Shown: piece after piece, positions 42,838-52,155 of the stretch
Layout of the letters: every line of letters begins with the position of its first letter
Numbering within the stretch: the first letter of the stretch is position 1
DNA from: SKUL01 sp964487545
GTDB taxonomy: Bacteria > Bacteroidota > Bacteroidia > Flavobacteriales_D > SKUL01
Length of the DNA stretch: 64,000 bases
Assembly (NCBI GenBank): GCA_964487545.1
Contig: CAZARI010000005.1
Location: 1 to 64,000, forward strand
Reading direction: 5' to 3'
The notes under the pieces: generated by a model
Database searches by the model: none
Told to the model about the DNA's origin: nothing
Seen by the model: only the letters and a program-made list of their open reading frames with translations
Program-made: the position numbers and the translations under genes

Positions 42838-43293
42838 CATTGTGGTTGGGTTTTTTAACCACGAAGGTCACTAAGTTTTCACGAAGGTCATGAAGTTTCT
42901 CTGTGTTCTTAGTGAAGCCTCTGTGCTCTTAGTGGTTGAGCGTTTTAACCGCGGAGTTCACTAAGTTTCCACGAAGGTCACTAAGGTTTTCTCTGTTGTG
43001 GTTGGGTGTTTAACCACGAAGTTTTCACGAAGTTTTCACGAAGGTCACTAAGGTTTTCTCTTTTGTGGTTGGGTGTTTTAACCACGGAGTGTACTAAGTC
43101 TCTGTGTTCTTAGTGAAGCCTCTGTGCTCTTAGTGGTTGAGCGTTTTAACCGCGGAGTTCACTAAGTTTTCACGAAGGTCACTAAGGTTTTCTCTGTTGT
43201 GGTTGGGTGTTTAACCACGAAGTTCACGAAGTTTCCACGAAGGTCACGAAGTTTTCTCTGTGTTCTTAGTGATGCCTCTGTGCCCTTTGTGGT
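42838..43293. repeat. Array of interlocking inverted repeats (AACCACGAAG ... CTTAGTGGTT type)
   Basis: Six AACC(A/G)C(G)(A/G)AG starts at 42857, 42947, 43012, 43080, 43148 and 43213 give spacings of 90, 65, 68, 68 and 65. Each is preceded by GTGGTT or AGTGGTTGAG, so every unit junction is itself a hairpin (GTGGTT ... AACCAC). Units also contain CACTAAG and CTTAGTG parts that pair with each other. A 122-base block at 42901-43022 recurs almost unchanged at 43102-43223, a 201-base period. It fills the space between the dbpA stop (43304) and the VTT gene. Similar arrays exist in other bacteria, as I recall, with no settled role. Confidence 0.85.
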
Positions 43294-43303
43294 TAAGCTT
43301 TTT

Positions 43304-44629
43304 TCATTGAATCTCCGATACCCGCACTTTTTTCTTTTTCAGCTTGGTGTTGGTCACGCGTTGAATTAGTTTTTCTAGGTTTTCTGGTCGTACCGCTACA
43401 AAAGCACAATCCGGCTTGATTTCAATTAAACCCAGCTCATCGGGTGTTAATTTCCCTTGCTTCATAAACAAACCCGCAATGTCGCCTTTGGATATTTTGT
43501 CGCGCCGACCACCGGTAACGTACAGCGTTTTCCAGCCCGATTCTTTGTTTGGTTTGGTTTGTTGTAGCTCCTTCGGGTCAATCACCGGCGGCTTCAGTTT
43601 TTTAATAAAGTGGGGCAGATCCTGTTGATTCCATTTCAGCACATAGGCCGTTCCTTCAGCATTCATCCGGGCAGTTCGGCCATTCCGATGGGTAAATTCA
43701 TCGGGGCGTGGCGGAAGTTCAAAATGAATAATGAACTGGATTTCGGGGACATCAATTCCCCGTGCTGCCAAATCGGTAGCCAAGAGAACGTGATGCGTTC
43801 CGTTCCGAAATCGAATCAATGACCGTTCGCGGTCGCGTTGTTCCATCCCACCATAAAAACAATCGTGTTTTAGATCGTTTTCGGTAAGAAATGCACTTAC
43901 ACGTTCAATGCTGTCGCGGAAATTGCAAAAAACAATTCCCGGTTGGTTGCCAAGGTGCTTCAAAAGGAGCAATAGTGTTGGCAGTTTATCCAGATTGGGC
44001 GATACCACTGTTTTGATTTGCAGTCGCTCCACGCCCTCATCCAGGTAATCAATTGTCTTTGGATTGCGCAGCGCTACAAATGCCGGAATCTGAACTTTTT
44101 GTGTCGCGGAAGTCAACATCTTTTTCGTCAACGAAGGCAGCGCAGACAAAATTTCGCTCATATCACCTTCAAATCCGATTTCCAGCGATTTGTCAAATTC
44201 ATCCAGAACAAGCGTGTGAATATTATCTACAGAAAAACTTTCTCGACGGAAATGATCTGCCACGCGACCTGGAGTTCCGATCAATACTGTGGGCGGGTGT
44301 TGCAGGTCGAGTTTGTCCTGAGCGGTTGCGCGGCCGCCGTACACAGCGTTCACTTTAAATCCGGTTCCCATGTCGCGAAGCACCTGCTCAATTTGCGTGG
44401 CCAACTCGCGAGAGGGAGCTAAAATCAATGCCTGCACACCACTGATGTCGCGGTTGAGCGCTGCTACTATTGGAAGCAGAAAAGCAACGGTTTTTCCGGT
44501 ACCGGTAGGCGAAAGCAGAATCACTTCATCTTCGGTAGCCATTACCGACAGGGCTTCCTGCTGCATCGGATTCAGGTTTTCAATGCCCAGCTTTTCGAGA
44601 ATCCGTTGTTGGTCTTTTGCTCCTTTCAT
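43304..44629 (-). CDS. dbpA: DbpA-type DEAD-box RNA helicase
   Basis: A 441-residue ATP-dependent RNA helicase. Motif I is PTGTGKT (41-47), motif II is DEFD (143-146) instead of DEAD, motif III is SAT (174-176), and HRNGRTAR is motif VI. The last 75 residues (TLYVTGGRRDKISKGDIAGLF to EKLIQRV) form a DbpA RNA-binding domain, which binds hairpin 92 of 23S rRNA in E. coli. It is likely a ribosome-assembly factor. I start at ATG 44629: an exact -7 box lies just upstream, so a TTG start at 44662 would be outside the transcript. Confidence 0.9.
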   Translation of the reverse strand: MKGAKDQQRILEKLGIENLNPMQQEALSVMATEDEVILLSPTGTGKTVAFLLPIVAALNRDISGVQALILAPSRELATQIEQVLRDMGTGFKVNAVYGGRATAQDKLDLQHPPTVLIGTPGRVADHFRRESFSVDNIHTLVLDEFDKSLEIGFEGDMSEILSALPSLTKKMLTSATQKVQIPAFVALRNPKTIDYLDEGVERLQIKTVVSPNLDKLPTLLLLLKHLGNQPGIVFCNFRDSIERVSAFLTENDLKHDCFYGGMEQRDRERSLIRFRNGTHHVLLATDLAARGIDVPEIQFIIHFELPPRPDEFTHRNGRTARMNAEGTAYVLKWNQQDLPHFIKKLKPPVIDPKELQQTKPNKESGWKTLYVTGGRRDKISKGDIAGLFMKQGKLTPDELGLIEIKPDCAFVAVRPENLEKLIQRVTNTKLKKKKVRVSEIQ

Positions 44630-44647
44630 CACACTTGTTTGTGCCGA

Positions 44648-44655
44648 CAAAGGTA
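44648..44655 (-). promoter_or_regulatory. -7 element of dbpA
   Basis: On the minus strand this reads TACCTTTG, an exact TAnnTTTG. Transcription would begin near 44643, leaving a leader of about 14 bases before the ATG at 44629. It decides the start codon of dbpA. Confidence 0.55.
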
Positions 44656-44864
44656 CGGGCAATTTGGAGGAGAGTTAATTTTGTAATGAATTCAAATGTA
44701 TTTGACTTCATCTTTATTATAATCCATGGTTACACTCCCCATGAATTGCCACCCATAGTTTTTCGTGGTCCATAAAATTGTCTCGATGAACAGATGGAAA
44801 ATCCAAACATTTTTCGGATATTCATAGGACGCAATAAAACCCCTTTTTTTAACTGCCCATAAGT

Positions 44865-45362
44865 ATGAAGACCGAGAAATTATCCTACGAAATACGCGGT
44901 AATAGAATCTTTACTACCCGTGAGTTTGACGCTCCGCGCGATATCGTTTTCAATGCCTTTTCTGAATGTGAATTGCTGCAAAAGTGGTGGGGGCCGCGCA
45001 CTTGGCCGGTGAGGTATTGTAGTATCGATTTTCAAAATGGTGGAGAATGGCACTATTGTCTTCAGGGACCGGAGCACGAGGATGAATCGTGGGCCAAGGC
45101 CATATTTACTGAAATTCGACGACCCGAATACATCGCTTTTGAAGACTACTTTTCCGACAAGGATGGAAACATCAACCGGGCCATGCCTTCGTCGCTCAAC
45201 CATTACCATTTTAGCGAAGACAGCGGAAAAACCATTCTTAATTGTGAAACCGTCTATGCAAGCGAAGAGGATGTACAAAAGGTGCTTGGCCTGGGCACCA
45301 TTGACGGGCTTGCAGAAACTTTTGACCGGCTCGATGAATTGCTCGAAAAGATTTCGAGATAA
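44865..45362 (+). CDS. SRPBCC domain protein (AHSA1-like)
   Basis: A 165-residue START/AHSA1-fold protein. The patterns TREFDAPRDIVFNAFSECELLQKWWGPRTW and IDFQNGGEWHYCLQGP are those of the activator-of-Hsp90-like family, a hydrophobic-ligand cavity of unknown ligand in bacteria. It is monocistronic. Confidence 0.88.
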   Translation: MKTEKLSYEIRGNRIFTTREFDAPRDIVFNAFSECELLQKWWGPRTWPVRYCSIDFQNGGEWHYCLQGPEHEDESWAKAIFTEIRRPEYIAFEDYFSDKDGNINRAMPSSLNHYHFSEDSGKTILNCETVYASEEDVQKVLGLGTIDGLAETFDRLDELLEKISR

Positions 45363-45806
45363 TGCAGCAGTGCAGATTGATAAGCTGCTAATATTTGCAC
45401 ACAAACCGCAACACCGATTTTTCTTCACGTGAATCCCCGCATGATGCACCCCGCCCTCGGGTGAAACACATTGTGCATTCTTTACACTGATATAACAAGC
45501 ATTTTTTATTTCTGGAAAACAGCTTGGTCGTAACCAGAAGAGCCCTCATTGAAATAATGGGCTTGAACGGAATCGGCAAATCTCAACCATTCTGCACGCC
45601 GTCTCAAAAGCACGCATAAAGTTCAAAACCCAATTTTCTGGCCTGTTTCGGCTGATTTTTATCTCACTATACACGAAAAGTACTGTGACGATCGGTCATA
45701 CCACATTCGCGGTATTTTGCGTCTTGTGCAAACGAAACCAGTGAATATCTCGATTTCTGAACTTAATTTTGACCCGCTATTTAAAATCATTCTAAATAAT
45801 TGAAAT
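45363..45806. other. Intergenic, 444 bases, nothing firm
   Basis: No frame with coding character, no clear terminator and no exact -7 box. AT-rich sequence precedes the TonB receptor (ATG 45807), and GGTATTTTG at 45711-45719 is near the -7 consensus but one base short. A Fur-type site was looked for and not recognised. Confidence 0.5.
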
Positions 45807-48251
45807 ATGTTTCAACGGGTGTTAATTATTGTGGCCATTCAGATTTTTACTGTTGCCGCTTTGCTGGCTCAGACCGAAACCGGAATCATTTCGGGAACGA
45901 TTAAAGGAGACGAGGGACCATTGCCGGCAGCCACCATTCAGATAAAAGAGAGTAAGCAGGTCTTATCAACCGACCAAGAGGGGGTGTTCAGGCTTGAAAA
46001 GGCTGCTGGAGACTATACGCTTACTGTGAGTTATGTTGGTTATGTTACACAGGTTCAAAAAGTGCATGTGGTAGCCGGTGAGGAGCATGCAGTGCAATTC
46101 AATATGCAGCCATCCCGTATTGACCTAAAAGGGGTGGAGGTTTTTGGCGAAACTGCCCGCCAGCCCGAAAAGCTGGCTACCCTTACCCGATTGCCGCTTC
46201 GTCCGGTGGATCAGATTCAGAGTATTTCTGTCATTTCCGATAAATTGATTTTACTTCAGGGTGGACTCACCCTATCCGAAACCGCCCGAAACGTGCCAGG
46301 TGTATACACCTTTGCCACCTACGGAAATCAGCGTGAAAGTATGTCGGCCCGCGGGTATCGTGGCATTCCGATTTTGAAGAACGGCGTGCGGGTCAACTCA
46401 GATTTTCGCGGAGTGGGAATCCTGACCGACATGCAGGGAGTAGAAAGCCTTCAGGTGCTAAAGGGTTCTGCGGCCGTCACCCAGGGAGTAGCCACCGATA
46501 TTGGAAGTCCCGGTGGAGTAATTAATATCGTCACTAAAACCCCTCAGTTTATTAATCGTTCTGCCGCTTCGTTGCGAGTGGGTTCTTTCGGGCAGTTTAG
46601 ACCGGCTTTTGATGTGCAGGGAGTGCTCGACAAAAACGAAACATTTGCCGTGCGCGTAAACGGCGCCTATGAGCGCAAAGACGGTTTCCGCCCCGGTGTG
46701 TCAGCAGAAAAAATCTATGTAAACCCTTCGATTTCGTGGCGTCCCGACCGACGAACAACCATCGTTGTAGAAATGGATTACTTAGATGACAACCGAACGC
46801 CCGATCCGGGAACCATCAACCTCTCGAGCAACGATACCAATAAAATTTACGATTTGCCGTACGACCGTTTCCTCGGATTCGAAAGCAACAACGCACAGAA
46901 TGTCAACACTTCTTATGCCGCCCGACTGGTGCGCGAACTCAATCCAAACCTGTCCTTTCGCTTGGCTTTTATAAAATCGAACTTGAATGTCAATGCAGTA
47001 ACCACCTCGGTTTCGAGCGCTATTCAAGGCGTTGAACTCGAAAGCTATAACGAGCGTTACCGCACCATTGGCGGATCCAATCGAATAGATAACAACTCGG
47101 TATTGCAGCTCGACCTGATCGGTCAGGATGTACAAACCGGCTTTATGAAGCACACCTTTCAAGTAGGAGTGGATTACCGCACCAACTTTCTCGAAACCAC
47201 TTCGCGGCGAATGACTTCAGGAGATTATGTCGATATCATCGATGTGTTTCAACCCATCAACAACACATTGCCATCGTTAGCAACATTTGTCAACAATCCA
47301 GACAGCACCACCGCACTTTCGCTTTCCGATGCACCGTCGGTGAGCAGCAAAAGCCAGTCGTTTGGTTTGATGGCGCAGGATGTGATCACTTTTAATAAAT
47401 ACCTCAGGGCTTTTATCGGGCTTCGATTTAGTACCATGCAAAGTACCAGTTCTACCAATGATGTGGGCGTAACCCGGGGAGATGCATTAAACCCCATTGT
47501 GGGATTGATGGTTTCGCCGATAAAGGGACTCAACCTGTTTGGCTCTTATACCAGCAGCACCAGCCTGAGCGGTGCAACCAACATCGATATCCACGGCAAT
47601 GAACTCGGCGATCAGCGTATTGACCAGATTGAAGCCGGATTTAAATCGGAGTGGTTCAACCAACGACTGAGATTTAACCTGACCGCCTACAAAATCAACA
47701 ATAAAAACATGAGCTTGGTGGTGTATGATGCGAACGGAAACCCTACCGGATACTACGAAAAAGGCGGAAACGACGAGCGTATCGGTCTCGAAGCCGAAGT
47801 CATCGGACGCTTATTTAACGACCTTGAATTGGTAGCCGGTTATGCCTTTATCGACGCACAATACAAAGAGCACAATGCATTTTACGAAGGTTCAGCACCG
47901 CTCAACACCCCAAAACACACGGCCAATGCGTGGCTAAACTATACCTTCAATTCAGAGAGCGCATTGCACGGACTTAATTTCGGAGCCGGTTTATACTACA
48001 TTGGCGAACGCCCGGTAAACGATTGGTCGGCTATGGTTACCCACGAGGGAATTGTGCCACACCAAAAACCGTTTGATATCGATGCCTATACCATCGTTAA
48101 TGCTTATGTGGGTTATCGCTACAAAAACTACGGCGTGCGGGTGCTCTTCAACAACATCTTTGATGAAATCGGATACAACGCCTACCGCACCAGCTTTATC
48201 AACCAGATTGATCCGCGCAACTTTGCCGTGGTGATCAGTGCGGTATTTTAA
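45807..48251 (+). CDS. TonB-dependent siderophore receptor with carboxypeptidase-like domain
   Basis: 814 residues. Signal peptide: about 1-22 (AALLAQ). Residues 27-105: carboxypeptidase-regulatory-like beta domain (GTIKGDEGPLPAATIQIKES). About 125-245: plug (SVISDKLILLQGGLTLSETARNVPGVYT, then LQVLKGSAAVTQGVATDIGSPGGVINIVTKTP), typical of the siderophore subfamily (FhuA/FoxA-like). The rest is the barrel, ending RNFAVVISAVF. The plug phrase SPGGVINIVTK is characteristic of siderophore rather than sugar receptors. The PepSY gene follows after 13 bases, so uptake and release of iron are linked. Confidence 0.92.
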   Translation: MFQRVLIIVAIQIFTVAALLAQTETGIISGTIKGDEGPLPAATIQIKESKQVLSTDQEGVFRLEKAAGDYTLTVSYVGYVTQVQKVHVVAGEEHAVQFNMQPSRIDLKGVEVFGETARQPEKLATLTRLPLRPVDQIQSISVISDKLILLQGGLTLSETARNVPGVYTFATYGNQRESMSARGYRGIPILKNGVRVNSDFRGVGILTDMQGVESLQVLKGSAAVTQGVATDIGSPGGVINIVTKTPQFINRSAASLRVGSFGQFRPAFDVQGVLDKNETFAVRVNGAYERKDGFRPGVSAEKIYVNPSISWRPDRRTTIVVEMDYLDDNRTPDPGTINLSSNDTNKIYDLPYDRFLGFESNNAQNVNTSYAARLVRELNPNLSFRLAFIKSNLNVNAVTTSVSSAIQGVELESYNERYRTIGGSNRIDNNSVLQLDLIGQDVQTGFMKHTFQVGVDYRTNFLETTSRRMTSGDYVDIIDVFQPINNTLPSLATFVNNPDSTTALSLSDAPSVSSKSQSFGLMAQDVITFNKYLRAFIGLRFSTMQSTSSTNDVGVTRGDALNPIVGLMVSPIKGLNLFGSYTSSTSLSGATNIDIHGNELGDQRIDQIEAGFKSEWFNQRLRFNLTAYKINNKNMSLVVYDANGNPTGYYEKGGNDERIGLEAEVIGRLFNDLELVAGYAFIDAQYKEHNAFYEGSAPLNTPKHTANAWLNYTFNSESALHGLNFGAGLYYIGERPVNDWSAMVTHEGIVPHQKPFDIDAYTIVNAYVGYRYKNYGVRVLFNNIFDEIGYNAYRTSFINQIDPRNFAVVISAVF

Positions 48252-48264
48252 GTCGATTTAACCA

Positions 48265-49404
48265 ATGGCCAAATCATCTGCCTACACGCTTAAAAAACTG
48301 ATCAACGACATTCATTTGTGGTTGGGAGTTATCAGCGGACTCATCGTTTTTGTGGTCTGCCTTAGCGGAACGCTCTATGTGTTTCGGTCTGAAATTGAGC
48401 GCGCCATCGAGCCACAGAAATATTCGGTTGTTGTTCCCGAAGGTCAGTCTGCGCTTTCGCACGAAGTGCTGATTGAAACAGTGGTGCAATTCACCGGAGG
48501 AACGGCAAGTTACATCACTACCGATCCTGCTCCCCATGCGTCATGGGTGGTGAATGTGAAAAAGAATGCGGAGGATCGCCGCGGAAGTAATTACCTGGTG
48601 AATCCATATACTGCTCAAGTGCTTGGCGATACCAAAGGCCCTGCAACCGGTTTTTTTATGACGATGTTTAAACTGCATCGCTGGCTGCTGCTTCCTGTTG
48701 CCATTGGGCGGCCGGTGGTGGGGGTGGCCACCATTATTTTTGTGGTGCTGTGTATCACCGGATTGATCATGTGGTGGCCCAAGCGCATCCGCAATATCAA
48801 ACAGGGGCTGCGGTTGAAACTTTCTGCAGGGTGGAAAAGAATCAACTACGATCTGCACAACGTGCTCGGTTTTTATTCGCTGTTGTTGCTGGTGGTGATG
48901 GGACTCACGGGTTTAAGCTGGTCGTTTGACTGGTATCGCGACGGACTTAGCAACGTGCTCGGTGCAAAGGTGTTTGACCGCAGTCGCCCCGAAGAGCCGG
49001 CGGCTCAGGACTATGAAACAGCACCGGGAACGATGGCCGATTTTGTCGTCGCAGCCAATCACGTGCTTCCGTATCAGGGAAAGATGCGTATTTCTATTCC
49101 CAGTCAAGATCAGGCGCTTGTTATTGTCGGAAAGGAAAAATCAGGTGCCATGGCTTTGCATGCGCACGACCGCGTAGTGCTCAATAAATATACCCTCCAG
49201 GCCGTTGAGGTCACCAAGTTTTCAGAACAACCCCTCGGAGCGCAAATCGCGTCATCCATCTATTCGCTGCACATTGGCGATATCTTCGGTACATTTTCAA
49301 AAGTGCTTTATTTCATTGCCTGTTTGATTGGCACCAGCTTGCCGCTTACCGGAACGATAATCTGGATCAACAAGCTCAGAAAAAAGCGCAAACGCCGCTG
49401 CTGA
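48265..49404 (+). CDS. PepSY-associated TM protein (siderophore reductase-like)
   Basis: A 379-residue inner-membrane protein with four helices: about 19-41, 137-158, 194-215 and 345-368. HDIHLWLG-type (NDIHLWLGVISGL) and FKLHRWLLLP, DLHNVLGFYSL and SSIYSLHIGDIFG carry the paired histidines that could hold heme. PepSY_TM proteins next to siderophore receptors are thought to reduce ferric siderophores (FoxB, SiuB-type); the receptor gene upstream supports this. Confidence 0.9.
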   Translation: MAKSSAYTLKKLINDIHLWLGVISGLIVFVVCLSGTLYVFRSEIERAIEPQKYSVVVPEGQSALSHEVLIETVVQFTGGTASYITTDPAPHASWVVNVKKNAEDRRGSNYLVNPYTAQVLGDTKGPATGFFMTMFKLHRWLLLPVAIGRPVVGVATIIFVVLCITGLIMWWPKRIRNIKQGLRLKLSAGWKRINYDLHNVLGFYSLLLLVVMGLTGLSWSFDWYRDGLSNVLGAKVFDRSRPEEPAAQDYETAPGTMADFVVAANHVLPYQGKMRISIPSQDQALVIVGKEKSGAMALHAHDRVVLNKYTLQAVEVTKFSEQPLGAQIASSIYSLHIGDIFGTFSKVLYFIACLIGTSLPLTGTIIWINKLRKKRKRRC

Positions 49405-49666
49405 TCATTCAGAAAAACGATTGCATCCTCGGGCATTCATTCTCATGCGTATTTTTTGAAAATTCACCTTCCCGACAAGAAGGATTTTTGATGTGTAGAC
49501 CATCTGTAAATGATGCAATTAATCTGAAAATTTCTGTAAGGATTTAGGTGAATTTGTTGGCCAATTTTGTGTGACACAAGACCCAAAAAACGAGTGAGTT
49601 CTAAACTCTGAAAAGGGCTAAAGTGAATAAAACAGAATCATTAAACACCAATTAAATCACTAAATC

Positions 49667-50215
49667 ATGAAAGGAAAAAACGGAGCATCAAAAGATGGTG
49701 CAATGAAGGCAAAGAAAGGAGCAGCCGCAGGACTTCGCGAGTTGTTTATTGACGAGTTGAAAGACATTTATTGGGCAGAAAAAGCCTTGGTGAAAGCCAT
49801 GCCCAAAATGGCGAAAAACGCAAGTAGCAACGAGCTGGTGCAAGCGCTGGAACAGCATCTTAAAGAAACCGAAAATCAAGTGGAGCGTCTCGAAAAAGTA
49901 TTCGAAGCCATCGGTGAAAAAGCCACTGGCAAGAAGTGCGAGGCCATGGAAGGACTCATTGCTGAGGCCGAAGAATTGATGAAATCAACCGAAGAGGGAA
50001 TGGTGCGCGACGCAGCGATTATTTCTGCTGCTCAGAAAGTAGAGCACTACGAAATTGCAAGCTACGGAACGCTTTGCTCAATGGCCAAAACACTCAACGA
50101 AGATGAAGCAGCAAAACTGCTTTATGAAACACTCGAAGAAGAGAAATCTACCGACGAAATACTGACCAAAGTGTCGGAAACCGTCAATGAAGAAGCGCTG
50201 GTTGAAGAAGAATAA
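49667..50215 (+). CDS. yciF: YciE/YciF ferritin-like protein (DUF892)
   Basis: 182 residues with a lysine-rich N-terminus (KGKNGASKDGAMKAKKGAAAG) and then the four-helix DUF892 bundle: LRELFIDELKDIYWAEKALVKAMPKMA, LEQHLKETENQVERLEKVFEAIG, VEHYEIASYGTLCSMAK and LLYETLEEEKSTDEILTKV. Glu and His residues of these helices match the di-metal site. It is linked to general stress in other bacteria. A perfect terminator follows at 50261. Confidence 0.9.
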   Translation: MKGKNGASKDGAMKAKKGAAAGLRELFIDELKDIYWAEKALVKAMPKMAKNASSNELVQALEQHLKETENQVERLEKVFEAIGEKATGKKCEAMEGLIAEAEELMKSTEEGMVRDAAIISAAQKVEHYEIASYGTLCSMAKTLNEDEAAKLLYETLEEEKSTDEILTKVSETVNEEALVEEE

Positions 50216-50260
50216 ACCACTTTTACCATTGCAACAGGGGGTATTTCAATTTGGTTTAAT

Positions 50261-50300
50261 AAGGTAAAGTAACCACCCAGGTTGCTTTACCTTTTTGTTT
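50261..50300 (+). terminator. Rho-independent terminator after yciF
   Basis: AAGGTAAAGTAACC and GGTTGCTTTACCTT pair with one mismatch around a five-base loop (ACCCA), followed by TTTGTTTTT. Confidence 0.92.
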
Positions 50301-50320
50301 TTCACTAATGCTTAAATTAC

Positions 50321-50440
50321 ATGAATAATTTTTTTAAAACACTTATTGCTGGTTATGGCGCATGGAAACTAGGCGGCGGATGTTTCGGTACAATAATCGT
50401 TTTTGTCATTATCTGGGTGGTGCTCGGACAGTGCAGCTAA
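50321..50440 (+). CDS. Small single-helix membrane protein, 39 residues
   Basis: The ATG at 50321 opens a 39-codon frame ending at TAA 50438-50440. It reads MNNFFKTLIAGYGAWKLGGG, then CFGTIIVFVIIWVVLGQC with one more residue: an amphipathic Gly-rich start, one helix and a final Cys. Similar tiny proteins (LAGYGAxKLGGGC) are, as I recall, common in Bacteroidota. It starts right after the yciF terminator and ends ten bases before the next gene. Function unknown. Confidence 0.6.
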   Translation: MNNFFKTLIAGYGAWKLGGGCFGTIIVFVIIWVVLGQCS

Positions 50441-50450
50441 CAGAATTGCC

Positions 50451-50825
50451 ATGCCGTCACTGGTAACATACGCTGCGTGGATTTTGACAACCGCTATGGT
50501 GATGTCGCTGATTTATGAAATATTTCGGATTCTGGCCAGATCTGAAGTTTCTGAATACGACCGCTGGCCACACTTTTTGAAACGCAACACGCCGCATTAT
50601 CTCGTTTCGGCTGTGGTAATCATGCTTATTTATCTCGATTTTAGTTGGTCGGCCTGGGTTGGATTGATTTACTGCGTGGTGCTCATTCTCGTCGCAGGAT
50701 TTTATTACAACGTGAAAATCATGCCTGCACGCAATCCCCAACTGATTGATTGGCTTGAAAATTTGCTCTATGGCGGATTGGTGTTTAGTGCTGCCACCCT
50801 GTTGATTATTGAGTTGTTGCTGTAG
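50451..50825 (+). CDS. Uncharacterised four-helix membrane protein
   Basis: 124 residues from ATG 50451 (MPSLVTYAAWILTTAMVMSL). Hydrophobic segments lie at about 4-22, 48-64, 66-86 and 103-123, with a polar loop LARSEVSEYDRWPHFLKRNTPHY between the first two. No family is recognised. The frame is open upstream to a TTG at 50403, but this overlaps the 39-residue gene. The ten-base gap to that gene suggests one transcript. Confidence 0.6.
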   Translation: MPSLVTYAAWILTTAMVMSLIYEIFRILARSEVSEYDRWPHFLKRNTPHYLVSAVVIMLIYLDFSWSAWVGLIYCVVLILVAGFYYNVKIMPARNPQLIDWLENLLYGGLVFSAATLLIIELLL

Positions 50826-50889
50826 CGACAAACAAAACTTCCGGTGTTTATATAGGATGGAAGACACATTTTTTGAGTAAATTAATTAA

Positions 50890-52119
50890 ATGGAACAGGC
50901 TGCAAAACGAAAGGGATTTGGTAAAAAGGGTTTGGTGGTTGCCGTGCTGCTGATTGTTGGGCTGTATTTTTTAATTGAAGGATTAATTGCTGCCTCGGGA
51001 TTTCTCGGCCCCTTAACATTGGCCGTCATCCTGTCGATGGTGCTTATTCCGCTGGTCAATAAAATGGAAATGTGGGGGTTGAGCCGGTCAGCATCCACGT
51101 TTGTCGCTGTTTTTATCACGTTTTCGCTCGTGGCCATCATTATTGGATTGTTGATTGTGCAGGTTAATAGTATTGCCAAAGACTGGAAGGAAGTGAAGGA
51201 AAATGTTCGTCCGGGTATCGAACAACTACAACAAAAAATTCAACAGGCAACGGGTGCAACGCCCGAGCAACAAACGCGCTTTCTCGAGAATAATATTCCC
51301 ATTTTGGGAAGCAATAAGTCAAAGCCCCAGCCCGAAATCTCTGAAGATGGGAGTGGGGAAGAAGGGGAGCAACAAGCCAACACCGGTGGAGGTCAGATTG
51401 ACAAAGTGTCCGGTGCAATGATGGCGTTTGTAATGGCCTTCGGAAATTTTTTGCTGGTTTTTGTGTACGTCTTTTTCATGCTGCTTTATCGCAGAAAGCT
51501 CAAGCTATCTTTTCTTAAATTTTTTCCCAACGATAAGCGCGAAGAAGCACACACCGTTTTACTCGAAGCGATAAAGGTAGCCGAACAATACCTGGCGGGT
51601 CGCTTGCTGCTGATTATATTCCTCGCCATTTTTTATGGTGTTGGATTTGCCATCCTCGGTATAAAGAGTGCCATTTTCATAGCGATTTTTGCGGCATTGC
51701 TCAGTTTAATTCCCTACATCGGAAATATCATTGCATTTTTTCTTGCGCTGGTTATGGCCGCTTTTGCGGGTGCAGACCTAACCATGGTGGTCGGGATTTT
51801 TATCACGTTTGCCGTGGCGCAATTTATTGAAAGTTACATCCTGGAGCCCTATCTGGTCGGAGATAAAGTAGATCTCAATCCATTGCTCACGATTTTGGTA
51901 GTGGTAGTAGGCGGCGCGGTTTGGGGCGCTATGGGTATGATTATCAGTATTCCTGTTTTTGCGATTATCAAAATCATCTCTGACCACATTCCCGATCTCC
52001 ATCCCATTGGTTATACACTTGGCGTAGAGGATATCAGCTCAGGCGACGAAAATGCAATCAGTAAACTTATCCGAAGACTAAAGAAAGCCATGCAACATAA
52101 ACGTGATAATATTAAATAG
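50890..52119 (+). CDS. AI-2E family transporter
   Basis: A 409-residue protein with eight helices in the family's arrangement. Typical stretches are GPLTLAVILSMVLIPLVNKMEMWGLSRSAST near the start, GRLLLIIFLAIFYGVGFAILGIKSA and LIPYIGNIIAFFLALVMA, then ESYILEPYLVGDKVDLNPLLTILVVVVGG. Between helices 3 and 4 is a soluble loop rich in Gln and Glu. Some members are Na+(Li+)/H+ antiporters, others export AI-2; which applies here is unknown. Confidence 0.92.
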   Translation: MEQAAKRKGFGKKGLVVAVLLIVGLYFLIEGLIAASGFLGPLTLAVILSMVLIPLVNKMEMWGLSRSASTFVAVFITFSLVAIIIGLLIVQVNSIAKDWKEVKENVRPGIEQLQQKIQQATGATPEQQTRFLENNIPILGSNKSKPQPEISEDGSGEEGEQQANTGGGQIDKVSGAMMAFVMAFGNFLLVFVYVFFMLLYRRKLKLSFLKFFPNDKREEAHTVLLEAIKVAEQYLAGRLLLIIFLAIFYGVGFAILGIKSAIFIAIFAALLSLIPYIGNIIAFFLALVMAAFAGADLTMVVGIFITFAVAQFIESYILEPYLVGDKVDLNPLLTILVVVVGGAVWGAMGMIISIPVFAIIKIISDHIPDLHPIGYTLGVEDISSGDENAISKLIRRLKKAMQHKRDNIK

Positions 52120-52155
52120 CGATCTTTATCCCCCTGTTACAATAGCTAATCGTAA

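Noticed and set aside
42838..43293. Possible CRISPR array
   Set aside because: Units are 65-90 bases, internally self-complementary and without unique spacers, and no cas gene is nearby.
44880..45449. 189-codon minus-strand frame opposite the SRPBCC gene
   Set aside because: Shadow frame: the plus strand shows the AHSA1 pattern, the minus translation none.
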